From NCBI GenBank assembly GCA_946887045.1, contig CAMPKC010000033.1, positions 1-50,168 on the forward strand: a stretch of DNA of 50,168 nt, written 5' to 3'. Of this stretch, positions 35,412 to 42,925 are shown piece after piece. The notes below the pieces were generated by a model, which did not search any database, was not told where the DNA came from, and saw nothing but the letters and a program-made list of their open reading frames with translations. Every line of letters begins with the position of its first letter. Position 1 is the stretch's first letter. The position numbers and the translations under genes were made by a program. The DNA comes from an uncultured Sphingobacteriaceae bacterium. GTDB lineage: Bacteria > Bacteroidota > Bacteroidia > Sphingobacteriales > Sphingobacteriaceae.

Positions 35412-36983
35412 CTATTTCAGCTCAAGTACCACAACAGAAGCTGGCGGAAGTTTCACTTGCAGTTTCCCTCCCCTTATGCTCGCATCTTTAAAAGCTACAG
35501 GCTTAATAAAATCAGGTTTTTCGAAAGAATTATAATCTTGAACTTTTTTCGAACTAAGAATTCTTCCTTTTACAGAACTCCCTTTCAAATCTTTTAAATC
35601 CAAAACAATATTTCTCGAACCTTTATGATCAATATTAACAAGGGATATGTGAGTCAATCCGTTTTTATCTTTTGATGCAGATGCGGATACGGCCGGCAAT
35701 TTGTCATTACCCATTACATACTCATTAGCCGAACTTATTTTCAAAGGAATTAAGGTTGCATCCTGATGAACATTATACATCTCCATCACATGATAGGTTG
35801 GAGTTAAAATCATCTTGTCATCTTTTGTAAGAATAACTGCCTGCAACACGTTGATCGCTTGTGCAAGGTTAGCCATCTTAACCCGCTCGGCGTGATTGTT
35901 GAATATGTTTAAAGTCACCCCTGCAATCATTGCATCTCTGATGGTATTTTGCTGATATAAAAATCCAGGATTGGTGCCCGGTTCCACATCATACCATCCG
36001 CCCCACTCATCTACCACCAATGCAACTTTTTTACCCGCATCATATTTGTCCATTATGGCGCTATGTTTATTCACCAGCTCCTCCATAAATAGTGCTTTCT
36101 GCATGGTAGTGAAATATTGTTGCTCGGTAAAATCTGTCGATGGTCCTTTTTTGTTCCAGTCAATTACCGAATAATGGTGAAGAGCCATGCCTTCTATCAG
36201 ACCTTTCGGGACGTTTTTCATAATTACCTCTGTCCAGTTGTAGTCGGAAGAGTTAGCGCCCGATGCGATTCTAAAAAGACCGCCGGTATTGCTCCAATCA
36301 CTCATAAAGGTTGAAAATTTCCGGAATTCATTAGCATAGTATTCTGGAGTCATATTACCACCACAACCCCATGCTTCATTTCCTATTCCCCAATACTTCA
36401 CTTTCCATGGTTCATCTCTCCCGTTTTCACGACGCAGTTTAGACATCGGACTTTCTCCTTTAAAATTCACATACTGGGCCCAGTCTGCCATTTCCTGAAC
36501 AGTACCAGTAGCCATATTTCCTGCCAAATAAGGTTCAGTTCCTAATAACTCACACATATTTAGAAAATCGTGGGTACCGAAACTGTTATTCTCGGTAACA
36601 CCACCCCACCAGGTATTCACAATCGTCGGACGATTTTCTTTCGGTCCGATTCCATCTTTCCAGTGATAGGTATCCGCAAAACATCCTCCCGGCCAACGAA
36701 GATTCGGAACCTTTAGGGTTTTTAATGCCGCAACTACATCATTCCGTATACCCTTCGTATTAGGAATCTTCGAATCTTCGCCAACATAAAAGCCACCGTA
36801 AATGCTTCGCCCTAAATGTTCGGCGAAATGCCCATAAATATGTTTGCTTATAACATGTTTCGCTTCGGCCGGATTCGCATCAATTACTATCTGGTTTTGT
36901 GCCATAGAAGCAATTGTTGAAGCAAATAAAACGCCTGCAGCAACACTTAAAGTTCGTGCTTGTCTAAATAATTCCATCTTCAA
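35412..36983 (-). CDS. GH51 alpha-L-arabinofuranosidase, short form (523 aa)
   Basis: Signal peptide (…VLFASTIASMAQN), then a GH51 barrel starting directly (KHVISKHIYGHFAEHLGRSIYGG). The acid/base is E203 in YWGIGNEAWGCGG and the nucleophile E326 in LVVDEWGGWYDV. A C-terminal beta domain ends VKLPPASVVVLELK. Unlike the 659-aa paralogue it lacks the N-terminal beta-sandwich, so it probably acts on small oligosaccharides in the periplasm. It is transcribed divergently from araR, with both promoters in a 221-base region that carries proposed AraR operators. A second start at Met3 is possible. Confidence 0.93.
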   Translation of the reverse strand: MKMELFRQARTLSVAAGVLFASTIASMAQNQIVIDANPAEAKHVISKHIYGHFAEHLGRSIYGGFYVGEDSKIPNTKGIRNDVVAALKTLKVPNLRWPGGCFADTYHWKDGIGPKENRPTIVNTWWGGVTENNSFGTHDFLNMCELLGTEPYLAGNMATGTVQEMADWAQYVNFKGESPMSKLRRENGRDEPWKVKYWGIGNEAWGCGGNMTPEYYANEFRKFSTFMSDWSNTGGLFRIASGANSSDYNWTEVIMKNVPKGLIEGMALHHYSVIDWNKKGPSTDFTEQQYFTTMQKALFMEELVNKHSAIMDKYDAGKKVALVVDEWGGWYDVEPGTNPGFLYQQNTIRDAMIAGVTLNIFNNHAERVKMANLAQAINVLQAVILTKDDKMILTPTYHVMEMYNVHQDATLIPLKISSANEYVMGNDKLPAVSASASKDKNGLTHISLVNIDHKGSRNIVLDLKDLKGSSVKGRILSSKKVQDYNSFEKPDFIKPVAFKDASIRGGKLQVKLPPASVVVLELK

Positions 36984-37044
36984 ATGAGTATAATTTGATT
37001 AATAAATATTTTGGATTGTTTCTTTTAAAACAGGTTTATAAGAA

Positions 37045-37074
37045 CTAAGGTAAGAGGATTTCTTTAAATGTCAA
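37045..37074 (-). promoter_or_regulatory. Promoter of the short GH51 gene
   Basis: Minus-strand TTG (37072-37074), 19 bases, TACCTTAG (37045-37052), a one-mismatch fit to TTG-N19-21-TAnnTTTG. The -33 element lies inside the operator at 37066-37084. Confidence 0.6.
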
Positions 37075-37084
37075 TGTTACAATT
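37066..37084 (-). promoter_or_regulatory. Proposed AraR operator at the short GH51 gene
   Basis: AAATGT-N7-ACAATT with core TGTCAATGTTACA. A further half-site AAATGTCGAATTAATA is on the minus strand near 37125-37131, so the block TTTAAATGTC occurs as an inverted pair (37063-37072 and 37125-37134) in this divergent region. Confidence 0.65.
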
Positions 37085-37164
37085 AAAAAAAGAAGAGTTT
37101 TCTTTTAGCATTCGCTATTAATTCGACATTTAAAAAAGGTTTAACCCAAGAATTTCAGCCGAAT

Positions 37165-37183
37165 AATTGTCAGTTAAACAGAT
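37165..37183 (+). promoter_or_regulatory. Proposed AraR operator at araR
   Basis: AATTGT-N7-ACAGAT with core TGTCAGTTAAACA, 22 bases upstream of the araR start. It contains the TTG of the araR promoter, so AraR would control its own gene. Confidence 0.6.
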
Positions 37184-37197
37184 ATACTTTATCATTG
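37167..37197 (+). promoter_or_regulatory. Promoter of araR
   Basis: TTG (37167-37169), 20 bases, TATCATTG (37190-37197), one mismatch to the -7 consensus. The start codon is at 37205, so transcription would begin at or within a few bases of the ATG, and no ribosome site is visible. A leaderless or very short-leader message is suggested. Confidence 0.5.
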
Positions 37198-37204
37198 TAT
37201 TGAA

Positions 37205-37909
37205 ATGACCAGATATTCCAAACAGACACGCATTCTTGTCGCAGTTGATTGCATCGTTTTTGGCTTTGACGGAGAAATCCTTAAACTATTACTTATTCAG
37301 CGGGGTTTCGAGCCCGAAAAGAATAAATGGAGTTTGATGGGTGGATTCGTGGAACCGACAGAAAATACAGATGAAGCAGCTGCAAGAATCCTGAAGCAAT
37401 TAACAGGCCTTGAGGGTGTGTATATGGAACAGTTTCAGGTTTTTGCAGAACCCCAGCGCGACCCGATTGAACGCACCTTAAGTGTAGCTTACTATGCATT
37501 TATAGATATTCATAAATATGAGAAGCAATTAAGCGACGAATATCACGCAGAATGGTTTCCTCTAAAAGAAGCTCCTAAACTTATTTTTGATCATGATTTT
37601 ATGGTCGAAAAAGCCAAGCAAATGCTACGATATAAAGCTGCTTTGCATCCCATTTTGTTCGAGCTTCTTCCCGAAAAATTCACTATTCCGCAAATACAAA
37701 CTCTTTACGAGAATGTATACGATACAGAGCTCGACAAACGTAATTTCAGCAGAAAGCTTTTATCGACAGGATTGCTTATCCGTCAGGATGAAAAAGATAA
37801 AGAAGGCTCTAAAAAAGGCGCCTATTATTATAAACTTGATCCAGCTATTTATAAAGATAAATTCCAGACGTTTTTGAATTTTATTCCAAATCCAACGGCA
37901 TTCTTGTGA
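37205..37909 (+). CDS. araR: AraR, Nudix-family transcriptional regulator of arabinose use
   Basis: 234 aa. Residues 8-140 form a Nudix-like domain (RILVAVDCIVFGFDGEILKLLLIQRG). The Nudix box at 46-69 reads GGFVEPTENTDEAAARILKQ and on to LTGL, where the usual catalytic REUxEE is R-I-L-K-Q-L, so hydrolase activity should be lost. The C-terminus (about 150-225, FTIPQIQTLYENVYDTELDKRNFSRKLLSTGLLI) is a winged helix. This is the NrtR-like architecture of the AraR regulators described in Bacteroides arabinose loci. Position next to araBDA and divergent from GH51 agrees. The effector is probably L-arabinose. Confidence 0.9.
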   Translation: MTRYSKQTRILVAVDCIVFGFDGEILKLLLIQRGFEPEKNKWSLMGGFVEPTENTDEAAARILKQLTGLEGVYMEQFQVFAEPQRDPIERTLSVAYYAFIDIHKYEKQLSDEYHAEWFPLKEAPKLIFDHDFMVEKAKQMLRYKAALHPILFELLPEKFTIPQIQTLYENVYDTELDKRNFSRKLLSTGLLIRQDEKDKEGSKKGAYYYKLDPAIYKDKFQTFLNFIPNPTAFL

Positions 37910-38043
37910 TGGAATTGAAAACCAACATCAACCTGCCTTAATCAAAGAAGCAGCAGTGACGATTTTTTTTATCTCAAACAAATCGCTCTGAATTTATTTT
38001 TTTTTTAGAAAATCCTCTTAAGAATTTTAAAATTCAAAAAAAT

Positions 38044-38062
38044 AAGTGTTAATTAGACACGA
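38044..38062 (+). promoter_or_regulatory. Weak AraR-like site before araB
   Basis: AAGTGT-N7-ACACGA, an inverted repeat with the TGT-N7-ACA core but without the TGTC of the other sites. It lies only 11 bases before the araB start, downstream of where a promoter would be. A perfect 14-base palindrome GAATTTTAAAATTC lies just upstream at 38022-38035. Confidence 0.35.
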
Positions 38063-38072
38063 ATACCACAAT

Positions 38073-39773
38073 ATGAATACTCACCCTTATGTTATCGGAG
38101 TAGATTACGGAACAGATTCCGTTCGCTCGGTTATAGTAGACGCTTCAAATGGAGCGGAAATAGCAGCTGCTGTTTATTATTATCCAAGATGGAAACAAGG
38201 CTTGTTTTGTAATCCGTCGGAAAACCAGTTCAGGCAACACCCTCTGGACTATGTTGAAGGGCTCGAAAAAACTATTAAAGAATGTTTATCGATCGCTGGT
38301 GCTGATGTTGCTAAAAACATTAAGGCCATTTCTGTTGACACTACAGGATCAACACCTGTGGCGGTGGACGAAACAGGAACTCCCCTTGCATTAAAACCAG
38401 AGTTCGAAAATAATCCAAATGCAATGTTTGTGCTTTGGAAAGATCACACTTCTGTAGATGAAGCCGCTGAAATCAATGCTCATGCTGAAAAGTTTGATAC
38501 AAATTACCTTCAACTGGTTGGCGGCATTTATTCATCCGAATGGTTTTGGGCAAAATTACTTCACGTGTTAAGGGAAGATGAAAAAGTTCGGAATGCCATG
38601 CACTCGTGGGTTGAGCATTGCGACTGGGTTCCCTTTCTGTTGACAGGGGGAAACCAGGTATCAGAAATTAAACGCGGCGTTTGCTCTGCCGGACATAAAG
38701 CTCTATGGGCTGAAGAATTTGGCGGCTTACCACCGGATAACTTCTTTGCAAGTCTTGATCCTCTTTTAGCAGGATTCACTTCGAAAATTCCCGCCAAAAC
38801 CTATACTTCCTCCGAGCAAGCAGGAACAATAAGCCCAGAATGGGCCGAAAAACTTGGTCTGCCACAAGACGTTATAATTGGAATCGGCGCGTTCGACGCA
38901 CATATGGGTGCAGTGGGCGGACAAATTGAGCCTTATTACTTAAGTAAGGTAATGGGCACTTCGACATGCGATATGCTTGTTGCTCCTATCGAAGAAGTTC
39001 AGGGAACCCTCGTAAATGGTATATGCGGACAGGTGAATGGCTCAATTATTCCCGGGATGATCGGTATGGAAGCTGGTCAATCTGCTTTTGGCGACGCTTA
39101 TGCCTGGTTAAAGAATGTTTTAGCCTGGCCGGTAAAAAATCTTTTGGCACAGACCCAATTAGTTGATGCAGAAACTGCCCAAAAATTGATCGATGAGGTT
39201 GAATCCAGAATTATACCTGAATTAAGCAAACGAGCAAACGAACTGCCTGTTGAAGAAGGTGGTGAGATTGCAATTGAGTGGTTAAACGGAAGAAGAACTC
39301 CGGATGCAAATCAATTATTAAAAGGAGCTTTCTTAGGATTAGATTTAGGCAGCGATGCTGTTAAAATATTCCGTGCCTTAGTTGAATCAACCTGCTTTGG
39401 TGCCAAGAAAATTGTAGACCGTTTTAACGAGCAGGGTGTTCCTGTTAAAGGATTAATCGGATTGGGAGGCGTTGCAAAGAAATCTCCATTCATCATGCAA
39501 ATGATGGCCGATGTGTTAAACATGCCAATCAAAATACATAAGTCGGATCAAACCTGTGCGATTGGCGCGGCAATGTTTGCTGCCACCGCGGCGGGAATTT
39601 ATCCGAAAGTTGAAGATGCAATGAATGCGATGGGACAAGGTTTTGATGCTGAATACCATCCAAATCCAGAGCGTGTGGCGATCTATGCGAAACGTTACGA
39701 ACAGTATAGCGAAGCGGGAACTTTAGTCGAAAACTTCATTGCGGCGGAAACCGAACAATCCATCAATAGCTAG
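38073..39773 (+). CDS. araB: Ribulokinase
   Basis: Phosphorylates L-ribulose to L-ribulose 5-phosphate, cytoplasm. FGGY kinase, 566 aa from this ATG. An upstream GTG would add nine residues but the family start is VIGVDYGTDSVRSVIVD. Conserved stretches: SVDTTGSTPVAVDETG, FVLWKDHTS, the C-terminal ATPase domain with GLGGVAKKSPFIMQMMADVLNMPI and AIGAAMFAATAAG. It lies 163 bases after araR and 55 bases before araD. The order araR-araB-araD-araA suggests one transcript or closely linked units. Confidence 0.95.
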   Translation: MNTHPYVIGVDYGTDSVRSVIVDASNGAEIAAAVYYYPRWKQGLFCNPSENQFRQHPLDYVEGLEKTIKECLSIAGADVAKNIKAISVDTTGSTPVAVDETGTPLALKPEFENNPNAMFVLWKDHTSVDEAAEINAHAEKFDTNYLQLVGGIYSSEWFWAKLLHVLREDEKVRNAMHSWVEHCDWVPFLLTGGNQVSEIKRGVCSAGHKALWAEEFGGLPPDNFFASLDPLLAGFTSKIPAKTYTSSEQAGTISPEWAEKLGLPQDVIIGIGAFDAHMGAVGGQIEPYYLSKVMGTSTCDMLVAPIEEVQGTLVNGICGQVNGSIIPGMIGMEAGQSAFGDAYAWLKNVLAWPVKNLLAQTQLVDAETAQKLIDEVESRIIPELSKRANELPVEEGGEIAIEWLNGRRTPDANQLLKGAFLGLDLGSDAVKIFRALVESTCFGAKKIVDRFNEQGVPVKGLIGLGGVAKKSPFIMQMMADVLNMPIKIHKSDQTCAIGAAMFAATAAGIYPKVEDAMNAMGQGFDAEYHPNPERVAIYAKRYEQYSEAGTLVENFIAAETEQSINS

Positions 39774-39828
39774 ATTAAAGCATTAATGTAATTTTTTGAC
39801 CTTTGACTTTTGATTTTTGAATTAATAA

Positions 39829-40527
39829 ATGAGTAAGTATCAACATATTAAAGAGGAGGCTTATAAAGCCAACATGCAACTGCCAAAGCTTGGCCTGGTA
39901 TTATTTACTTTCGGTAATGTAAGTGCAGCAGACCGTGAGCTAGGCGTTTTTGCTATTAAACCAAGCGGAGTACCCTACGAGGATCTTTCACCAGAAAAAA
40001 TGGTAATTGTAGACTTTGAAGGTAAAACAATCGAGGGCGACCTTCGTCCATCATCCGACACATTAACTCATGCTGTTTTATACAAACACTGGGAGAAAAT
40101 CGGCGGTATTGTACACACACACTCTACCTACGGGACGGCCTGGGCGCAAAGTCAAAGAGATATTCCTAACTATGGCACTACTCATGCAGATCACCTGACG
40201 GCTGACATTCCATGTGCTGCTCCGATGAAAGACAGCATGATTGAGGGAGACTATGAATACCAAACCGGTTTCCAGATAATGGATTGCTTCACGGAAAAAG
40301 GATTGAGCTATGAAGAAGTTGAGATGATTCTGGTAGGCAATCATGCTCCGTTTACCTGGGGAAAAACTGCAGACAAAGCTGTTTACAACAGTGCTGTATT
40401 AGAAACTGTAGCCAAAATGGCTTTATTGACCGAACAGATTAACCCAAGCGCACCACGTTTGAAAGATTCGCTTATTAAAAAGCATTTCGAAAGAAAACAC
40501 GGACCTAACTCTTATTACGGACAGTAA
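39829..40527 (+). CDS. araD: L-ribulose-5-phosphate 4-epimerase
   Basis: Converts L-ribulose 5-phosphate to D-xylulose 5-phosphate, which enters the pentose phosphate pathway. 232 aa, class II aldolase/adducin fold. The zinc-binding His motif is GIVHTHSTYGTAWAQ, with a further His in GNHAPFTWGK. Substrate-binding elements are FTFGNVSAADRE, IKPSGVPYEDL and RPSSDTLTHAVLY. The gap from araB contains TTTGACCTTTGACTTTTGATTTTTGA, a run of TTTGA units without clear promoter shape. Confidence 0.95.
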   Translation: MSKYQHIKEEAYKANMQLPKLGLVLFTFGNVSAADRELGVFAIKPSGVPYEDLSPEKMVIVDFEGKTIEGDLRPSSDTLTHAVLYKHWEKIGGIVHTHSTYGTAWAQSQRDIPNYGTTHADHLTADIPCAAPMKDSMIEGDYEYQTGFQIMDCFTEKGLSYEEVEMILVGNHAPFTWGKTADKAVYNSAVLETVAKMALLTEQINPSAPRLKDSLIKKHFERKHGPNSYYGQ

Positions 40528-40582
40528 GGGAAGAAGCACATAAAAATCGTAAATAAAAATTCGTAAATCGTAAATAAAAATA

Positions 40583-42085
40583 ATGATCGACTTAAAAAAA
40601 CTAGAAGTTTGGTTTGTAACCGGCAGCCAGGACTTATACGGCGAAGAAACTTTAAAACAAGTTGCAGCACATTCGCAAGAAATTGCCAGCTCTTTAAACA
40701 ATGCGGCGCAAATACCTGTCCGCGTAGTTTTTAAGCCAACAGTTAAAAGCACTGAAGAAATTTATTCAATTTGTCAGGAAGCAAACGTAGCTCCGAATTG
40801 TATCGGAATCATCACCTGGATGCACACGTTTTCACCTGCGAAAATGTGGATCAACGGCTTGAAGATATTACAAAAGCCAGTTGCACATTTGCACACTCAA
40901 TTCAACCGCGACATTCCATGGGGTTCTATTGATATGGACTTCATGAACTTGAATCAAAGTGCTCACGGCGATCGTGAGTTCGGATTCATCATGTCGAGAA
41001 TGCGCATTAACCGCAAGGTAGTTGTGGGGCATTGGCAAGACTCAGAAGTACTGGATCAGCTGAACGCCTGGAGCCGTGCAGCCGCAGGATGGAACGATTG
41101 GCAAGGTGCAAGATTTGTTCGCTTTGGCGACAATATGCGTTATGTTGCTGTTACCGATGGGGACAAAGTTGAAGCTGAACTAAAATTCGGATTTTCAGTA
41201 AACACACATGGAATCGGAGATTTAGTATCTGTAATCAATCAGATCAGTGATGCTGAAGTAGATCGTTTAACCGCAGAATATGAAGAGCGCTATGCAGTAA
41301 TGGACTCTTTACGCAAAGGCGGAGCACAATATTCATCTTTAAGAGACGCCGCTAAAATTGAACTGGGTATGAAATCCTTCCTGGAAGCAGGAAATTACAA
41401 AGGTTTTTCTGACACATTCGAAGACTTACACGGAATGGCTCAATTACCGGGTATTGCATCTCAGCGTTTGATGGGACAAGGTTATGGCTTTGCGGGCGAA
41501 GGCGACTGGAAAACAGCAGCATTAGTTCGTGCGATGAAAGTTATGGGTAGCGGACTTCCTGGCGGAAATGCCTTTATGGAAGATTATACTTACCATTTTG
41601 ATCCTTCTAATCCTTTAGTACTTGGATCGCATATGCTGGAAATATGTGAGTCGATCGCTGATGGAAAAGCCAAGTGCGAAATTCATCCATTAGGTATTGG
41701 TGGTAAATCCGATCCGGTTCGTTTGGTATTTAATGTTGCTGCAGGTCCGGCGCTTAACGCTTCAATTGTAGACATGGGAAATCGTTTCCGAATGATTGTT
41801 AACGAAGTTGAAGCCGTAGCTCCGCAAAATGATCTGCCTAAACTGCCGGTTGCACGCGTATTGTGGAAACCATATCCAGACATGAAAACAGGATGTGCAG
41901 CATGGATTTTAGCCGGCGGCGCTCACCATACAGGTTATAGCCAGAACTTAACTTCAGAACATATGCAGGATTTTTCTGAAATGGCTGGAATTGAGTTTGT
42001 AAAAATTGGCAAGAATACTGAATTGTATCAATTCAAAAATGAGCTGCGTTGGAGCGAAGCTTATTATCAATTGAATAAGTCATAA
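40583..42085 (+). CDS. araA: L-arabinose isomerase
   Basis: Converts L-arabinose to L-ribulose, cytoplasm. 500 aa, usual length. Conserved elements: [20 protein letters not shown] at the N-terminus, [72 protein letters not shown] (metal-site Glu) and [10 protein letters not shown]. Two 15-base direct repeats (ATCGTAAATAAAAAT at 40546-40560 and 40567-40581) lie immediately before the ATG. It is the last gene of the ara group and is followed by a strong terminator. Confidence 0.97.
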   Translation: MIDLKKLEVWFVTGSQDLYGEETLKQVAAHSQEIASSLNNAAQIPVRVVFKPTVKSTEEIYSICQEANVAPNCIGIITWMHTFSPAKMWINGLKILQKPVAHLHTQFNRDIPWGSIDMDFMNLNQSAHGDREFGFIMSRMRINRKVVVGHWQDSEVLDQLNAWSRAAAGWNDWQGARFVRFGDNMRYVAVTDGDKVEAELKFGFSVNTHGIGDLVSVINQISDAEVDRLTAEYEERYAVMDSLRKGGAQYSSLRDAAKIELGMKSFLEAGNYKGFSDTFEDLHGMAQLPGIASQRLMGQGYGFAGEGDWKTAALVRAMKVMGSGLPGGNAFMEDYTYHFDPSNPLVLGSHMLEICESIADGKAKCEIHPLGIGGKSDPVRLVFNVAAGPALNASIVDMGNRFRMIVNEVEAVAPQNDLPKLPVARVLWKPYPDMKTGCAAWILAGGAHHTGYSQNLTSEHMQDFSEMAGIEFVKIGKNTELYQFKNELRWSEAYYQLNKS

Positions 42086-42104
42086 TTTCAAAATTAAATC
42101 CAAA

Positions 42105-42142
42105 GCAAACGGCCCGGCAATTGTCGGGCCGTTTGCATTTTT
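42105..42142 (+). terminator. Strong terminator of the ara operon
   Basis: Nearly perfect 16-base-pair palindrome, GCAAACGGCCCGGCAA / TTGTCGGGCCGTTTGC, followed by ATTTTT. Confidence 0.92.
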
Positions 42143-42152
42143 GAACTCTAAA

Positions 42153-42181
42153 CTTTCCAAAAGTTCTAAACTTTTGGAAAG
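42153..42181 (-). terminator. Hairpin after the HAD gene
   Basis: Perfect 11-base stem CTTTCCAAAAG / CTTTTGGAAAG, loop of seven. Minus-strand downstream of the HAD stop, then TTTAGAG. It probably serves the HAD gene, or both convergent genes. Confidence 0.6.
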
Positions 42182-42195
42182 CTTATTATAACATC

Positions 42196-42855
42196 CTAGC
42201 CTTTCAACAACTCGTCCAAAAACGGATCGTCATAATCTTTAATAAACTTCAGGATATTCGGCAATCCTTCGAACTCATGTTCCTCGTGCATCGTGGTTAT
42301 AACTACAGCCTTCATGCCAGCATTTAAGGCAGATTGTACACCTTTAGGATTATCTTCAAACACGATACAGTTTTCAGGTTTCACGCCTAAACCCTCAGCG
42401 CCTTTCATAAACGTTTCTGCATCGGGTTTGCTCTTTTCCACATGATCGGCACTTATCGTTACCGGGAAATACTCCCGGATATTAAGACCATCGAGCACAT
42501 AATCGATATTAAACATAATGGCAGCAGAACCGATGGCCATTTTAATTCCCTGTTTATGCGATTTCTCCAAAAAGCTACCAAGACCTTTAATCAGCTGCAG
42601 ATGCGGTCTGAAAGCATCCTGATATTTCTTTTCTTTCTCAAAAACGATCTCATTCATCTCCTTCTCTTCGAAGCGTCCTTCACCAAATACCCGAACAAGC
42701 ATCTCCTCCCCTTTTCCATACATCTCCATTTTCACCTGCTGGCGACTTAAATTTCCACCCAGGTCATTATTAAGCACATCATGCCAGGCGTCTGTATGAA
42801 AGTCCATATCATCAATCATCGTCCCGTTTAAATCAAAAAGAAAGGCCTTTGTCAT
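42196..42855 (-). CDS. HAD-superfamily hydrolase, beta-phosphoglucomutase-like
   Basis: 219 aa, subfamily IA with a helical cap. Motif I is FLFDLNGTMIDDM, in which the nucleophile D8 is present but the second Asp of DxDGT is N10. The rest is typical: GSAA (motif II), K138-type HVEKSKPDAETFMKGAEGLG (motif III region) and VFEDNPKGVQSALNAGMKAV (motif IV). Sugar-phosphate phosphatase or mutase is the family role, and the exact substrate is open. It is convergent with araA and divergent from the sulfatase, so a link with arabinose use is only positional. Confidence 0.85.
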   Translation of the reverse strand: MTKAFLFDLNGTMIDDMDFHTDAWHDVLNNDLGGNLSRQQVKMEMYGKGEEMLVRVFGEGRFEEKEMNEIVFEKEKKYQDAFRPHLQLIKGLGSFLEKSHKQGIKMAIGSAAIMFNIDYVLDGLNIREYFPVTISADHVEKSKPDAETFMKGAEGLGVKPENCIVFEDNPKGVQSALNAGMKAVVITTMHEEHEFEGLPNILKFIKDYDDPFLDELLKG

Positions 42856-42925
42856 ATTCTAGTTATATGGGTGCAAAAAGAGTAAAAACATTGGTAAAAT
42901 CAAATGTTCTCTATAAATTAACCCA

